The translations under genes were made by a program, and so were the position numbers. A stretch of DNA of 64,000 bases from Bernardetiaceae bacterium (GTDB taxonomy: Bacteria > Bacteroidota > Bacteroidia > Cytophagales > Thermoflexibacteraceae), in NCBI GenBank assembly GCA_025056255.1, contig JANWVT010000001.1:62001-126000 (forward strand). The letters run 5' to 3'. The notes beneath the pieces are model-generated. The model did no database searches. It was not told the origin of the DNA and worked only from the letters and a program-made list of their open reading frames with translations. Positions 26,461-35,354 of this stretch are shown piece after piece (within the stretch, counting starts at the first letter, position 1; the number at the start of each line of letters is the position of its first letter).

Positions 26461-29400
26461 TTATCGGTACAACACTCGGCTCATACCCAAACTTAACATC
26501 GAATCAATCGCTAAGCCGAACATAATGCCAAACCCAAATCCGTAGTTAATCAGTTGCCTGAAATACCGGGCAGCAAAGCTGTAAAAAAGGTCTTCAATTT
26601 CTTTCGGATGCATTTCCGATATTTCGCGGACAACTACTTTGCCAATGTCCACTGCATTGACAATGGCAGGCAAATGTTGCTCTGCCGTGTGAAGAACAGC
26701 ATCAATCAGTGCGTTGGCAAGGCTTTGCAGCGTTTCAGGAACAAGGCTATGCGGCAATTTTGGTAACAATGTACTTAACAAACTTTCTACCAATTGGTGT
26801 ACTGCTTGTCGGCTTTCTTTGTTGGCAAACAACTGATGCAGCATGGCAAAGGTTTGAGCGGCAAGTTTTTCGGTAGGCAACACATCGCCCAACGTATTGC
26901 CTTTAAGTTGCTCTTGGAAGTTGTATAGGGCATTTTGCAGCCATTGGTGCGTAGCAGGTCGTGCAAAGTATTTTTGCAAGGTTGCTTCTATGCGTGTAGC
27001 AAGTTCTTCTTTGTTGAGCATTGTTGCAAGCATTGCGGGTGAAAGCGTCCCGTAGAGTCCTTTCGCCATTTCAAAGGCTGCCTGCATGGCTAAGGGCAGT
27101 AGTTCGGGCAGGGAACGCTGCAAAAGTTCGCGCAGTTCCTCCCAAGCTGTGCTAACAATGGGTTCGGTGCGCTGCCAGAGGCTCTCTGCATTGCTGATTT
27201 GCAATACGTTGGCAAAAGCCGCCACAGGCATTTTCACCAATTCATCTACGAGCAGGCTCAGCGCACGACTTGCTGCATCGTATAGTTCGGGTTTGGCAAG
27301 TAGCGTATCGGTGAGTTGTTTCAGGTACAGTTCATCTACGCGGACACCAATTGCCGAAAGCGGGGTTTCGCCCAGTTGTGCCGTCCATTCGCCAATGAGG
27401 TCTTTCAAACCTTTGGATTCACGCCTGAAAAATTCGGGAATGCCTTGCTCAGCCAGCTCTATGACGCTGTCTTTGATGGTGCTTTTATAGACAAACGCTC
27501 CCGCTTTGCTTTGTGCGTATGCTTGTTGATAAACTTTTTCGGCGAGCATTTCTTTGTTGTCTTGCAACCAACTAAGCCCTACGGCAATAAATCCGTCCAA
27601 TATGTTGTCCAAATTGTGGGTGATGACTGCCATCAGTTGCCCGTTGAACAAATCGCTGATTTTGCGCTGCGGGTTAAACTCCTGCGCAAGGCGATTTTCT
27701 ATGAGTTGGTACAGCAATTGGCGCAGCGATTCGCCTTTGAGTTGCTTTTCTAATGCCCGATTGAGTCGTGCTTTCAGTCGGTCTTGCTGCATCGTGCCGA
27801 CGTACTGCCCCAGCGGTGCTTCATTGAATCGCTGCCAAACTTGCTCCAATGGTGGCAACAGGTAGCGTTTCAAATCGGCAATGGTGAGCGAGCGTACCGC
27901 CGCCGTAAGTACAGGCAGCATGAGTTCCGTTCCTGTGGCAGCATATTTGCTCCACTCCTCGCCTAACCAATCCTTCAAGGCAGGGGTATTTTGCAGGTTT
28001 TGGATAACGACTTGTGTTAATTTTTCAGCCCAAATTTTCCTGCCCTCGGCATTGGTTAATTGTTCAGCGATTTTCTTGCGGATGCTTTCCCAAGGCAGTT
28101 TTTCCAATGGGAAAGTGGCTGCTTTTTCCGCTACTTGTGCCTTGATAGCGACTTGGTGCTTCGGTAACAATTGTGCCGCCCAATCGGTGAGCGCGGCGGC
28201 AATGGCTGCACGGTTATTTTGCAACCACTGTCCGGGAATCAGCAAGTCGGGCTGTGCGGCGTACTCCCGCGCCTGCCTGCGGATGAGCTCCTTTTTATCT
28301 GCAAAAGTTGCGGCGATATTTTGCGAATTGAGCAGCCCTCCGGCTACAAACTTGCCCATGTTTTCGGCAAAGCGTGCCTGATTTTTGGCAACTACGCCTG
28401 GGGTAAATGGCAATGCGCTACCTTTTTTCCATTCTATCGGGCGGTAAGGTCGAAAAATCATGCGCAGGGCAAGCCAATTAGTGCCGTAACCTGTGATGCC
28501 ATAAGCAGTGGCAGCCAGCGCCGTATCCTGCCACGATATAAAATCGTTGCCGTTGATAGGAGGCAGAAAAGCCAAAGCACTGCCTGCTATGCCACCCAAC
28601 AAAGCGCCAAGCAGTGTAATGGGTTTGAGTTCGCGCCCCATGAAGCGCTCTACCAAGTCCAGCAGTTTTTCATTGGGCATTTTTTGCAGGCTGTTGCGAA
28701 CAACTGCTTCTATGCGACCTGTAAGCAGGAACTCCAAGTTTTGCAGCAGCAGTTGTTGCAGTCGGGCAGGCAACGACAGCGACCACGACTGAAAGGCTTC
28801 ACGTGCAATGTGCCAAGGTTGCGTGCCCAAACGTTGCAGGCTCGTGCTGACATAGCCCGTAATTAGTCGTTCCGCTTGCTCGCTCATGATGAGTGCGGGC
28901 AATTCTTGCTGTATCATTTTTTGCAATACTGCCGCATTGGGCGCAAGTATGCCTTGCAGCAGCGCAGGGATTTTAGCATCTGTTGCTTGCAGAAACTTAT
29001 GAAAACGAGGTTCTGAAATCCATGTTCCCCAAGAGCAATGATAGGCACTCATCCATCTCTTGTAAGCGGCTTGCTCTAATTGCACACTTGCCGCAGGGGC
29101 ATACAGCCAGCGTTTTTTTGCTTGTTCCTGCCAGATGTAGCGCAAAGCCTGTTGCAGGATGCGCACAGTTTCTTCCTGCGAAATGAAATTGCCGAGCGGG
29201 CGCTCTGCCAGTGTTGAAAAGCGCAGTACCGAATCCGCAGGGGATTGCAGCAGCCCTGCAATGGCTTTTTGCAGCAAAGTTGCCAGTGGGTCGGTATTTT
29301 CCGCATCGCTGCCGATGGCTAACCGCAGGCGGTTTTCGTTTTGGCGCAATTGCTGGACAATCTGCCCAATGGTATTTTCTTTGAGAAAGCGAATGATTTG

Positions 29401-30573
29401 CTCGGTGAGCATTTTTGCCGTTTCCGCCGGGTTTTGACTGTGCTTGTCCAAAATATCGGTAATGCGGCGCACCACATCGGCATATTGGCTGATGCTGCCT
29501 ACAAACAGTTGCAGGATAATGTCCTGAAACTTCCACTTGATGTTTCTGCGGAACGTACTGTCTATGATGGCTTCCAACTGATGGCGGCGCGATTGCAGCC
29601 ATTCAATCAGTTTTTGCAGCACCAGCGGCAGATAGCCGCGCAAAAAAGCATCAAATCGCTCCGCCAGATTTTCGTTGAGCAGCGAGAAGACGGTCGTTTT
29701 TTCCTGCCCGAGTACTTCCCAGAAAAAGCGGGCAGAACCTTCCAACACCTGCCTGCCTTCGGGTGCTTCTACCACAGCAAGCAGCCTTTCCGCCAGTGTA
29801 TTGACCAAGGCTTTGCCGTTTTCTTCGCCGAGCCATGCGCCGACGGTTTGCGTCCGCAAACGCGCTGCCACAAGGTTCAGCCATTCGGGATTGAGCAACA
29901 GCAATTCGGCAGTTTCAAAAAAAGTTTCCGTGCTTGCGCGCCCCGCCACAGTGTACAGCTGTCGCAAGGGCTGTGTCAAGTGCCTGCCAAGTGCTTGATA
30001 GTCTGTTGGCGAAAGTATATCGGCAAATGTAAGTTGTTGAAAATCAGAATAAGAAATCGTTCCGGCAAGCAATGGGTGTGTTTGTTGTACCTGCTGCAAG
30101 AGTTGTATCAGGCACTTTTCCAAAGCGGTCAGCACATTGGGGGTAAGCAGTAGCCCAATGTCTGCACTGCCAATCATTTGCTCAAACGATTGTTTGACAG
30201 AGGCATCGTGCAGTAGCTGCCTTGCACTGTCGGTTATGCGTTGAACAGAGGCATCAAATCCCGCCAAAAAGCCGATGGGTTCATTTTCAGGCAGATAGAG
30301 CCAGAGGCTGCGTTCTGCCAAATCCTGCACAGCATTGGCAAGGCTATCTTGAAAAGCGCCGGGATTTTCTGCCAGTTCGCGACTCAACGTATGATGATTG
30401 ATGATGTCGCGCTCTACCAAGCGGCTGATGTTGTCAATAAACTCATCGCGAGTGCGCAGCACAATGCCTCCCAGCCCAAAGCGTTTGCGAAACAACATTT
30501 GGATGGCTAAGTCGTTGGTGGCATAGCCGACATAAGCGCCACTAATAACTTTGGCAAGGAGGGTGGTTAGCAT
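26461..30573 (-). CDS. Giant DUF445-family membrane protein with two N-terminal modules
   Basis: A 1370 aa protein, far longer than the roughly 400 aa typical of DUF445 (YheB-like). The N-terminal motif of the family appears twice: KVISGAYVGYATNDLAIQML (about 7-26) and, near 690-735, GYGTNWLALRMIFRPYRPIEW followed by LPFTPGVVAKNQARFAENMG. The family's C-terminal signature is present once (MHPKEIEDLFYSFAARYFRQ, then a glycine-rich last helix). Between them lie long helical repeats with many LA/LL pairs. Function unknown; helical domains anchored at both ends suggest a membrane scaffold. GC is clearly higher than in the neighbours, and long antisense shadow ORFs occur. ATG at 30573 is preferred over a TTG at 30579. 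It follows pyrB by 31 bases. Confidence 0.88.
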   Translation of the reverse strand: MLTTLLAKVISGAYVGYATNDLAIQMLFRKRFGLGGIVLRTRDEFIDNISRLVERDIINHHTLSRELAENPGAFQDSLANAVQDLAERSLWLYLPENEPIGFLAGFDASVQRITDSARQLLHDASVKQSFEQMIGSADIGLLLTPNVLTALEKCLIQLLQQVQQTHPLLAGTISYSDFQQLTFADILSPTDYQALGRHLTQPLRQLYTVAGRASTETFFETAELLLLNPEWLNLVAARLRTQTVGAWLGEENGKALVNTLAERLLAVVEAPEGRQVLEGSARFFWEVLGQEKTTVFSLLNENLAERFDAFLRGYLPLVLQKLIEWLQSRRHQLEAIIDSTFRRNIKWKFQDIILQLFVGSISQYADVVRRITDILDKHSQNPAETAKMLTEQIIRFLKENTIGQIVQQLRQNENRLRLAIGSDAENTDPLATLLQKAIAGLLQSPADSVLRFSTLAERPLGNFISQEETVRILQQALRYIWQEQAKKRWLYAPAASVQLEQAAYKRWMSAYHCSWGTWISEPRFHKFLQATDAKIPALLQGILAPNAAVLQKMIQQELPALIMSEQAERLITGYVSTSLQRLGTQPWHIAREAFQSWSLSLPARLQQLLLQNLEFLLTGRIEAVVRNSLQKMPNEKLLDLVERFMGRELKPITLLGALLGGIAGSALAFLPPINGNDFISWQDTALAATAYGITGYGTNWLALRMIFRPYRPIEWKKGSALPFTPGVVAKNQARFAENMGKFVAGGLLNSQNIAATFADKKELIRRQAREYAAQPDLLIPGQWLQNNRAAIAAALTDWAAQLLPKHQVAIKAQVAEKAATFPLEKLPWESIRKKIAEQLTNAEGRKIWAEKLTQVVIQNLQNTPALKDWLGEEWSKYAATGTELMLPVLTAAVRSLTIADLKRYLLPPLEQVWQRFNEAPLGQYVGTMQQDRLKARLNRALEKQLKGESLRQLLYQLIENRLAQEFNPQRKISDLFNGQLMAVITHNLDNILDGFIAVGLSWLQDNKEMLAEKVYQQAYAQSKAGAFVYKSTIKDSVIELAEQGIPEFFRRESKGLKDLIGEWTAQLGETPLSAIGVRVDELYLKQLTDTLLAKPELYDAASRALSLLVDELVKMPVAAFANVLQISNAESLWQRTEPIVSTAWEELRELLQRSLPELLPLAMQAAFEMAKGLYGTLSPAMLATMLNKEELATRIEATLQKYFARPATHQWLQNALYNFQEQLKGNTLGDVLPTEKLAAQTFAMLHQLFANKESRQAVHQLVESLLSTLLPKLPHSLVPETLQSLANALIDAVLHTAEQHLPAIVNAVDIGKVVVREISEMHPKEIEDLFYSFAARYFRQLINYGFGFGIMFGLAIDSMLSLGMSRVLYR

Positions 30574-30604
30574 TCCCAAAAATTACGCAAAATTCGACAA
30601 TCGC

Positions 30605-31555
30605 TTATGCCGCTTTGCCCGTGCCGTACACCTTGATTTTCTCTGCCAGCAAATACAGCACTGCCATGCGAATAGCTACGCCGTTTTCTACTTGGTCTAA
30701 TATGATGGACTGGGCAGAGTCGGCTACGTCGCTGGTCAGTTCTATGCCCCGATTGATAGGACCGGGGTGCATAATGGTTATTGGTTTGCCGATTTGCCGC
30801 AACAGATTGCCATTGATGCCGTAGTAGCGGGCGTATTCGCGCAATGAGGGGAAGTTTTTGCCCTGTTGCCGCTCCAACTGAATGCGCAATACGTTGGCTA
30901 CGTCGCACCATTCCAACGCCTGCCGCGTATTGTGCACTACTGTTACGCCCAAACTTGCCATGTGTTTGGGAATCAGCGTGGCAGGACCACAAACCATAAC
31001 TTCCGCCCCCAATTTTTGCAGGCAGAAAATATTGGAAAGTGCTACGCGCGAGTGGCTAATGTCGCCAATAATGGCAACTTTCTTGCCGCTGACCGAGCCA
31101 AGTTTTTCGCGGATAGAGTAAGCATCCAGCAGTGCCTGTGTCGGGTGTTCGTGTGTGCCATCGCCCGCATTGACAATTGCCGCCTTGATGTGGCGGGCAA
31201 GAAAGTGCGGCGCACCCGGACTGGCATGGCGCATTACAATCATTTCCACTTTCATGGCCAGAATATTGTTCACCGTATCCAGCAGCGTTTCGCCTTTTTT
31301 TACCGAACTGCCCGAAGCCGAAAAGTTGATGACATCTGCCGACAGGCGCTTCTCTGCCAACTCAAATGAAAGGCGCGTGCGGGTGGAATTTTCAAAAAAT
31401 ACATTGGCAATGGTAATATCGCGCAGCGAAGGCACTTTGCGAATCGGGCGATTCAGCACCTCTTTGAACTTATCGGCGGTATCAAAAATAAGCTCTATGT
31501 CTTCGGTAGTCAGTTCTTTGATGCCCAGCAAGTGATTAACGGAAAGCGCAGCCAT
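30605..31555 (-). CDS. pyrB: Aspartate carbamoyltransferase catalytic subunit
   Basis: A 316 aa enzyme of pyrimidine synthesis joining carbamoyl phosphate to aspartate. Family motifs: FENSTRTRLSFE (carbamoyl phosphate binding), MRHASPGAPHFLA, HEHPTQALLD and HPGPINRG (about 265-272). No regulatory subunit pyrI is next to it, as is usual when PyrR is present. The longest ORF starts at TTG (31576); the ATG at 31555 is preferred. It lies 138 bases after the pyrR stop, probably in the same operon. Confidence 0.95.
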   Translation of the reverse strand: MAALSVNHLLGIKELTTEDIELIFDTADKFKEVLNRPIRKVPSLRDITIANVFFENSTRTRLSFELAEKRLSADVINFSASGSSVKKGETLLDTVNNILAMKVEMIVMRHASPGAPHFLARHIKAAIVNAGDGTHEHPTQALLDAYSIREKLGSVSGKKVAIIGDISHSRVALSNIFCLQKLGAEVMVCGPATLIPKHMASLGVTVVHNTRQALEWCDVANVLRIQLERQQGKNFPSLREYARYYGINGNLLRQIGKPITIMHPGPINRGIELTSDVADSAQSIILDQVENGVAIRMAVLYLLAEKIKVYGTGKAA

Positions 31556-31693
31556 ATGAAAATTGTTTTTCTGCAATCAATGTTGGTGTATGAGAAACAT
31601 CGGCACACGCGGATAAATACGATTTACCGATGAGCAGCGCAGATGCAGAGTGAAATAGTTGTGCTTTTATCTGAGTCTCCTGCTAACAACCCA

Positions 31694-32233
31694 TTACTGC
31701 GTAACCAACCAGATAGCATCTTCGGTTGCACCCTGTTCGGTCCATTCCACCACTACGCGTTGCGAAAGAATACTATTAACGGCACGCCCAGTGTAATTGG
31801 GCTGAATAGGCAAGTCGCGGCTGTACAGGCGGTCAATCAGCACCATCAGTTCTACGGAGGCAGGTCTGCCGTATTCGCCAAGGGCGCTAAGTGCCGCGCG
31901 GATGGTTCTGCCTGTAAACAGTACATCGTCAATGAGTACGATGCGTTTCCCTTCTATATCAAAAGGCATGTAGGTAGTGCTGGCTTGCAAGGGTTTAGTA
32001 CGCCGTCGGAAGTCGTCGCGGTAGAAAGTGATATCTAAGTAGCCTATGGGTACATTACCTGCTATAATATGGTCTAAGCGCGCTTTGATGCGGTCGGCAA
32101 AATAGCGCCCCCGTGGTTGCATTCCTATCAGAGCGGTATTGTTAAAATCAGCGTAATTTTCTACCAATTGATGGCAGAGACGCTGCATAGTCAGGTCTAA
32201 CAATTGCCCGTTTAATAATCGCAATTTTTCCAT
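31694..32233 (-). CDS. pyrR: PyrR: pyrimidine regulator / uracil phosphoribosyltransferase
   Basis: A 179 aa phosphoribosyltransferase fold with the PRPP loop IVLIDDVLFTGRTIRAAL (about 94-111) and the N-terminal ALIGMQPRGRYFADRI typical of PyrR. In Bacillus PyrR binds pyr mRNA with UMP and promotes an attenuator; it also makes UMP from uracil. Here it precedes pyrB, as expected for that system, and a strong hairpin terminator sits 9-40 bases before its ATG. Confidence 0.93.
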   Translation of the reverse strand: MEKLRLLNGQLLDLTMQRLCHQLVENYADFNNTALIGMQPRGRYFADRIKARLDHIIAGNVPIGYLDITFYRDDFRRRTKPLQASTTYMPFDIEGKRIVLIDDVLFTGRTIRAALSALGEYGRPASVELMVLIDRLYSRDLPIQPNYTGRAVNSILSQRVVVEWTEQGATEDAIWLVTQ

Positions 32234-32241
32234 AAGCCTAT

Positions 32242-32273
32242 AAAAAAGCCGTTTGTTGAATTTACAAACGGCT
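32242..32273 (-). terminator. Intrinsic terminator between sucD and pyrR
   Basis: On the minus strand AGCCGTTTGT pairs with ACAAACGGCT (10 bp, perfect) around loop AAATTCA, followed by TTTTT. It lies 16 bases after the sucD stop, and its T run ends 8 bases before the pyrR ATG. It may simply end sucD, or act as a pyr attenuator; see the finding. Confidence 0.88.
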
Positions 32274-32289
32274 GGTAAAGTGGAGCGAA

Positions 32290-33180
32290 TTATTTTCCTA
32301 AAACGTTGGCGACAGTTTCCCCTATTAAAGCAGGCGACTCGACGACTGTAATGCCATGTTGGCGCATAATTTTCATTTTGGCAGCAGCAGTGTCATCAGC
32401 TCCGCCAATAATGGCACCTGCATGCCCCATGCGGCGTCCTTTGGGAGCGGTTTGTCCGGCAATAAAGCCGATAACAGGTTTACGGTTGCCGTCTGCTTCA
32501 ATCCAGCGGGCTGCCTCGGCTTCCAATTGTCCGCCGATTTCGCCAATCATCACGATGGCATCTGTGTCGGGGTCGTTCATCAGTAACTCAACGGCTTCTT
32601 TGGTCGTGGTGCCAATAATCGGGTCGCCACCGATACCGATAGCGGTAGAGATGCCCAGTCCTGCTTTGGCTACTTGGTCGGCAGCTTCGTAGGTGAGTGT
32701 GCCAGACTTGGAAACAATGCCTACGCGCCCTTCCTTGAAAACAAAGCCGGGCATAATGCCTACCTTTGCTTGCCCTGCGCTAATTACACCGGGACAATTA
32801 GGACCTATCAGGCGGGTAGAGCTGCCGCGCAAGATGTGCTTAACTTTCATCATGTCTTTAACGGGAATTCCCTCTGTAATGCAGACTACTAACTCAATAC
32901 CGGCTTCGGCAGCTTCCAAAATAGCATTAGCAGCACCTGCAGGAGGTACAAAAATGATAGATACGTTAGCCCCTGTGGAGGCAATGGCTTCCTTTACAGT
33001 ATCAAAAACAGGTAAGCCTAAGTGAGTAGTGCCTCCTTTGCCGGGACGAACACCCCCTACTACTTGCGCGCCATTGTGTTCCTTGCCATACTCTATCATT
33101 TGAGTAGCATGAAAAGTTCCTTCTGAACCGGTAAACCCTTGTACGATGATACGAGAAGACTTGTTGACTAAAACGCTCAT
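32290..33180 (-). CDS. sucD: Succinyl-CoA synthetase alpha subunit
   Basis: A 296 aa TCA-cycle enzyme that makes ATP or GTP from succinyl-CoA together with SucC. Motifs: [20 protein letters not shown] (CoA-binding domain), [13 protein letters not shown] and the phospho-histidine loop GHAGAIIGG (His near 253). SucC is not in the window. It starts at ATG and probably forms its own transcript with the terminator just downstream. Confidence 0.96.
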   Translation of the reverse strand: MSVLVNKSSRIIVQGFTGSEGTFHATQMIEYGKEHNGAQVVGGVRPGKGGTTHLGLPVFDTVKEAIASTGANVSIIFVPPAGAANAILEAAEAGIELVVCITEGIPVKDMMKVKHILRGSSTRLIGPNCPGVISAGQAKVGIMPGFVFKEGRVGIVSKSGTLTYEAADQVAKAGLGISTAIGIGGDPIIGTTTKEAVELLMNDPDTDAIVMIGEIGGQLEAEAARWIEADGNRKPVIGFIAGQTAPKGRRMGHAGAIIGGADDTAAAKMKIMRQHGITVVESPALIGETVANVLGK

Positions 33181-33206
33181 TAGGACGGCTTTGATTAAGT
33201 TTGTGG

Positions 33207-33214
33207 CAAAAATA
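33207..33214 (-). promoter_or_regulatory. -7 element of sucD
   Basis: The minus strand reads TATTTTTG, an exact TAnnTTTG match, 26 bases before the sucD ATG. No TTG is found at the -33 position, so this is a half-promoter. Confidence 0.4.
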
Positions 33215-33271
33215 GGGTTTTCAGTTTGTATTTGTGCATGAATTGTAGCGATTAAAATTTCTTACTCTTCC

Positions 33272-33484
33272 ATGTTGAGGCGTGCACTCATTTTTTTACT
33301 TCGGACTTACCAAGTTGCCATTAGCCCGCTCTATCCGGCTGCTTGCCGCTTTGTACCCACTTGTTCCGAATACATGATACAGGCAGTAGATAAGCACGGT
33401 ATTGTAAAAGGACTTTGGTTAGGATGCAAGCGCATTAGCAAATGCCATCCTTGGGGAGGTAGCGGATACGACCCCGTTCCGTAA
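33272..33484 (+). CDS. yidD: YidD membrane protein insertion efficiency factor
   Basis: A 70 aa protein with the YidD signature: an amphipathic N-terminal helix ([18 protein letters not shown]), then [19 protein letters not shown] and the C-terminal [13 protein letters not shown]. YidD helps YidC insert membrane proteins. It is transcribed divergently from sucD and lies 111 bases before the Cas6-family gene, outside its usual rnpA-yidC context. Confidence 0.95.
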   Translation: MLRRALIFLLRTYQVAISPLYPAACRFVPTCSEYMIQAVDKHGIVKGLWLGCKRISKCHPWGGSGYDPVP

Positions 33485-33517
33485 TAATTAAAGTGGTGCC
33501 TTGTAATAAAAATGCGC

Positions 33518-33525
33518 TAATTTTG
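33518..33525 (+). promoter_or_regulatory. -7 element of the Cas6-family gene
   Basis: TAATTTTG matches TAnnTTTG exactly and ends 70 bases before the GTG start. The only TTG upstream is 14 bases away, too close for a standard -33. It suggests the Cas6-family gene has its own promoter. Confidence 0.42.
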
Positions 33526-33595
33526 GGCTTTTCTAAACAATTTGCTCTTGTACGTGTTAATCGAATATGCAAGAGTGATTAAACCAAGTTGAATT

Positions 33596-34429
33596 GTGTT
33601 AAGGACAAGAATTATTTTTAAACTCCGTAACAAAGGAGGAATGTTGCCTTTTCATCATCAACATCTGCTTGCTGCTATGATTCAAGATTTAACATCTGGT
33701 AGCCAAGCAGACAATATATTACCTTGCGAGTTTTATAATTTTTCAGGTATTAAAGGACAAACCAAAGTAAGCCGCAATGGCTTACAATATTTTTCAAGTC
33801 GTGTTACGCTGGTTTTTGCTTGTATCGACAAGCAATTTACAGATTATTTCCTACAACGCTTATTTTGCAATCAGTTTATTGAGGTAGGAGGTTTGATTCT
33901 TTCGCCTGAAATGGTAGAACGAGAAGAAGCCCCCGAGTTTAGCGAGCAAATGAAATACATTTGCCTCTCTCCGTTGGTGTGTACTATTCATTCGGACAGT
34001 CAAATGACTGCAAAGGATTTTATCATGCCCGACACCGACCAATTTTCCGACTTGTTGTACGAATCAACTATGAATCGTATTGAGCGCTCGGGCTTGTTCT
34101 CTCCGCAAGAAATAGCCAATTTTTTTAAATTTCAAATAGTGCCAGACCATTACTACCTATCTAAGATTGCAAAGGAATCTAAGAAATTTGCCCGAATTTA
34201 CTCTATTCCTAATCATCAAGGCAAAGTGGAAGTAAGAGGGTACACAATGCCTTTCTCACTCTACGCCGACCCCAAAGTACAGGAATTCGTATTTTTTTGC
34301 GGATTGGGCGAAGCTACTACTGCTGGTTATGGTATGTTAGACTTAGCCAATACAGACCCTACCCTACGCAGCGCACCTTATGAACTGAACCAAAAGTTGC
34401 CGACTAAAATTGTACCTTCCTATCGGTAG
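33596..34429 (+). CDS. cas6: Orphan Cas6-family CRISPR RNA endoribonuclease
   Basis: A 277 aa RAMP-fold protein. The diagnostic glycine-rich loop GLGEATTAGYG lies at 236-246 near the C-terminus, preceded by EVRGYTMPFSLYADPKVQEF; the N-terminal strand and LPFHHQHLLAAMI (His20, His21, His23) could supply the catalytic histidine. The middle part (ILSPEMVEREEAPE, YICLSPLV) also fits Cas6. Cas6 cuts CRISPR precursor RNA within each repeat. No array and no other cas gene is in the window. Start: an in-frame TGA at 33590-33592 leaves GTG at 33596 as the start that keeps the first strand; the first ATG (33641) would remove it. A lipoprotein gene follows after 7 bases. Confidence 0.8.
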   Translation: MLRTRIIFKLRNKGGMLPFHHQHLLAAMIQDLTSGSQADNILPCEFYNFSGIKGQTKVSRNGLQYFSSRVTLVFACIDKQFTDYFLQRLFCNQFIEVGGLILSPEMVEREEAPEFSEQMKYICLSPLVCTIHSDSQMTAKDFIMPDTDQFSDLLYESTMNRIERSGLFSPQEIANFFKFQIVPDHYYLSKIAKESKKFARIYSIPNHQGKVEVRGYTMPFSLYADPKVQEFVFFCGLGEATTAGYGMLDLANTDPTLRSAPYELNQKLPTKIVPSYR

Positions 34430-34436
34430 AAAATAT

Positions 34437-35354
34437 ATGCAGGCGGCATTTTTAGCCGCCTCGTTTTTTTTGTTGCACAGTTGCCAGCCCCAGCAGGAAC
34501 GATTACACAAGCTCATGCAGGCAGGAACGGCTACTATTGCAGGTTTTGATACGCTCCAACTCGCAGACTCTTTGTTTCCCGTTGTAACTGTTTCGGTAGG
34601 TACACAGCTGCAACAATGGCTGATTGATACTGCTCTGCCCTGTCTGTCGGCAAATGTATCGGGCGATGCCGTTCTTGTTCCGCTTATCAATGCAGCAGGG
34701 GATACACTCGCCACAGCCTTTGGTATGATTCCTCTGCTACGCCTCGGCGGTAGCACCTTTCAGGAAGTAGGCAGCGGACTGCTGACCGATAGCTTATGGA
34801 CTGTATTACAACAGAAAAACATTCAGGGAATCATTGGCGCTAACCTGATGCAGCATAGCACCTGGCATTTCGACTTTGAAAGGAAGTATGTCATTATAGC
34901 TCCTTGGCCTGAACCCTTTATAGGTTTGCCGCAAACAATAGCCATTCCCTTTAACCGCAGTATATACCGAAGCCCTAAGTGGCAGGTGCAGTTCAATCGC
35001 TTTCCGTACCAGTTAGTGATGCAAGTTAGCACTGGATACGCTGGCGGCATTTTGTTAGACCAAGAGTTTAGCAACAACTACAAGTCGTTTATGTATGACC
35101 GCACGCTGCAAACACACTCTTTTCCCGACTTGGTTCACGGCATTGCATCGGGGGAGGGGTTGCAGATGGACTCGCTTCGGATAGAAAGGCAACATACGTT
35201 TGACAACCTGCCGGTAGTGCGTTCACAAAGCAGTTATGCTTTACTGGGGCTGGCATTTTTGCGCCGCTATCGCCTTACAATTGACTGGCGACAACGGATG
35301 ATTTGGTTACATCCTGCTCAGCGAGGCTCTATCAAATCCCACAGGTTGCCGTAG
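34437..35354 (+). CDS. Lipoprotein resembling a degenerate two-lobe aspartyl protease
   Basis: A 305 aa predicted lipoprotein (FFLLHSC, Cys near 16). Two lobes look like pepsin/retropepsin halves: FPVVTVSVGTQLQQWLIDTA in lobe 1 and LVMQVSTGYAGGILLD in lobe 2, with ending SYALLGLAFLRRYRLTIDW typical of bacterial retropepsin-like proteins. The catalytic DTG is changed to DTA in lobe 1 and STG in lobe 2, so activity is doubtful. It begins 7 bases after the Cas6-family stop, implying co-transcription, and its last 37 bases overlap the convergent VOC gene. Confidence 0.65.
   Translation: MQAAFLAASFFLLHSCQPQQERLHKLMQAGTATIAGFDTLQLADSLFPVVTVSVGTQLQQWLIDTALPCLSANVSGDAVLVPLINAAGDTLATAFGMIPLLRLGGSTFQEVGSGLLTDSLWTVLQQKNIQGIIGANLMQHSTWHFDFERKYVIIAPWPEPFIGLPQTIAIPFNRSIYRSPKWQVQFNRFPYQLVMQVSTGYAGGILLDQEFSNNYKSFMYDRTLQTHSFPDLVHGIASGEGLQMDSLRIERQHTFDNLPVVRSQSSYALLGLAFLRRYRLTIDWRQRMIWLHPAQRGSIKSHRLP

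Noticed and set aside
28171-30153. Long plus-strand ORFs (28171-28866 and 29341-30153) inside the DUF445 gene
   Set aside because: They are antisense to a gene with clear family motifs, have low-complexity Gln/Phe-rich translations and no domain; explained by higher GC and codon use.
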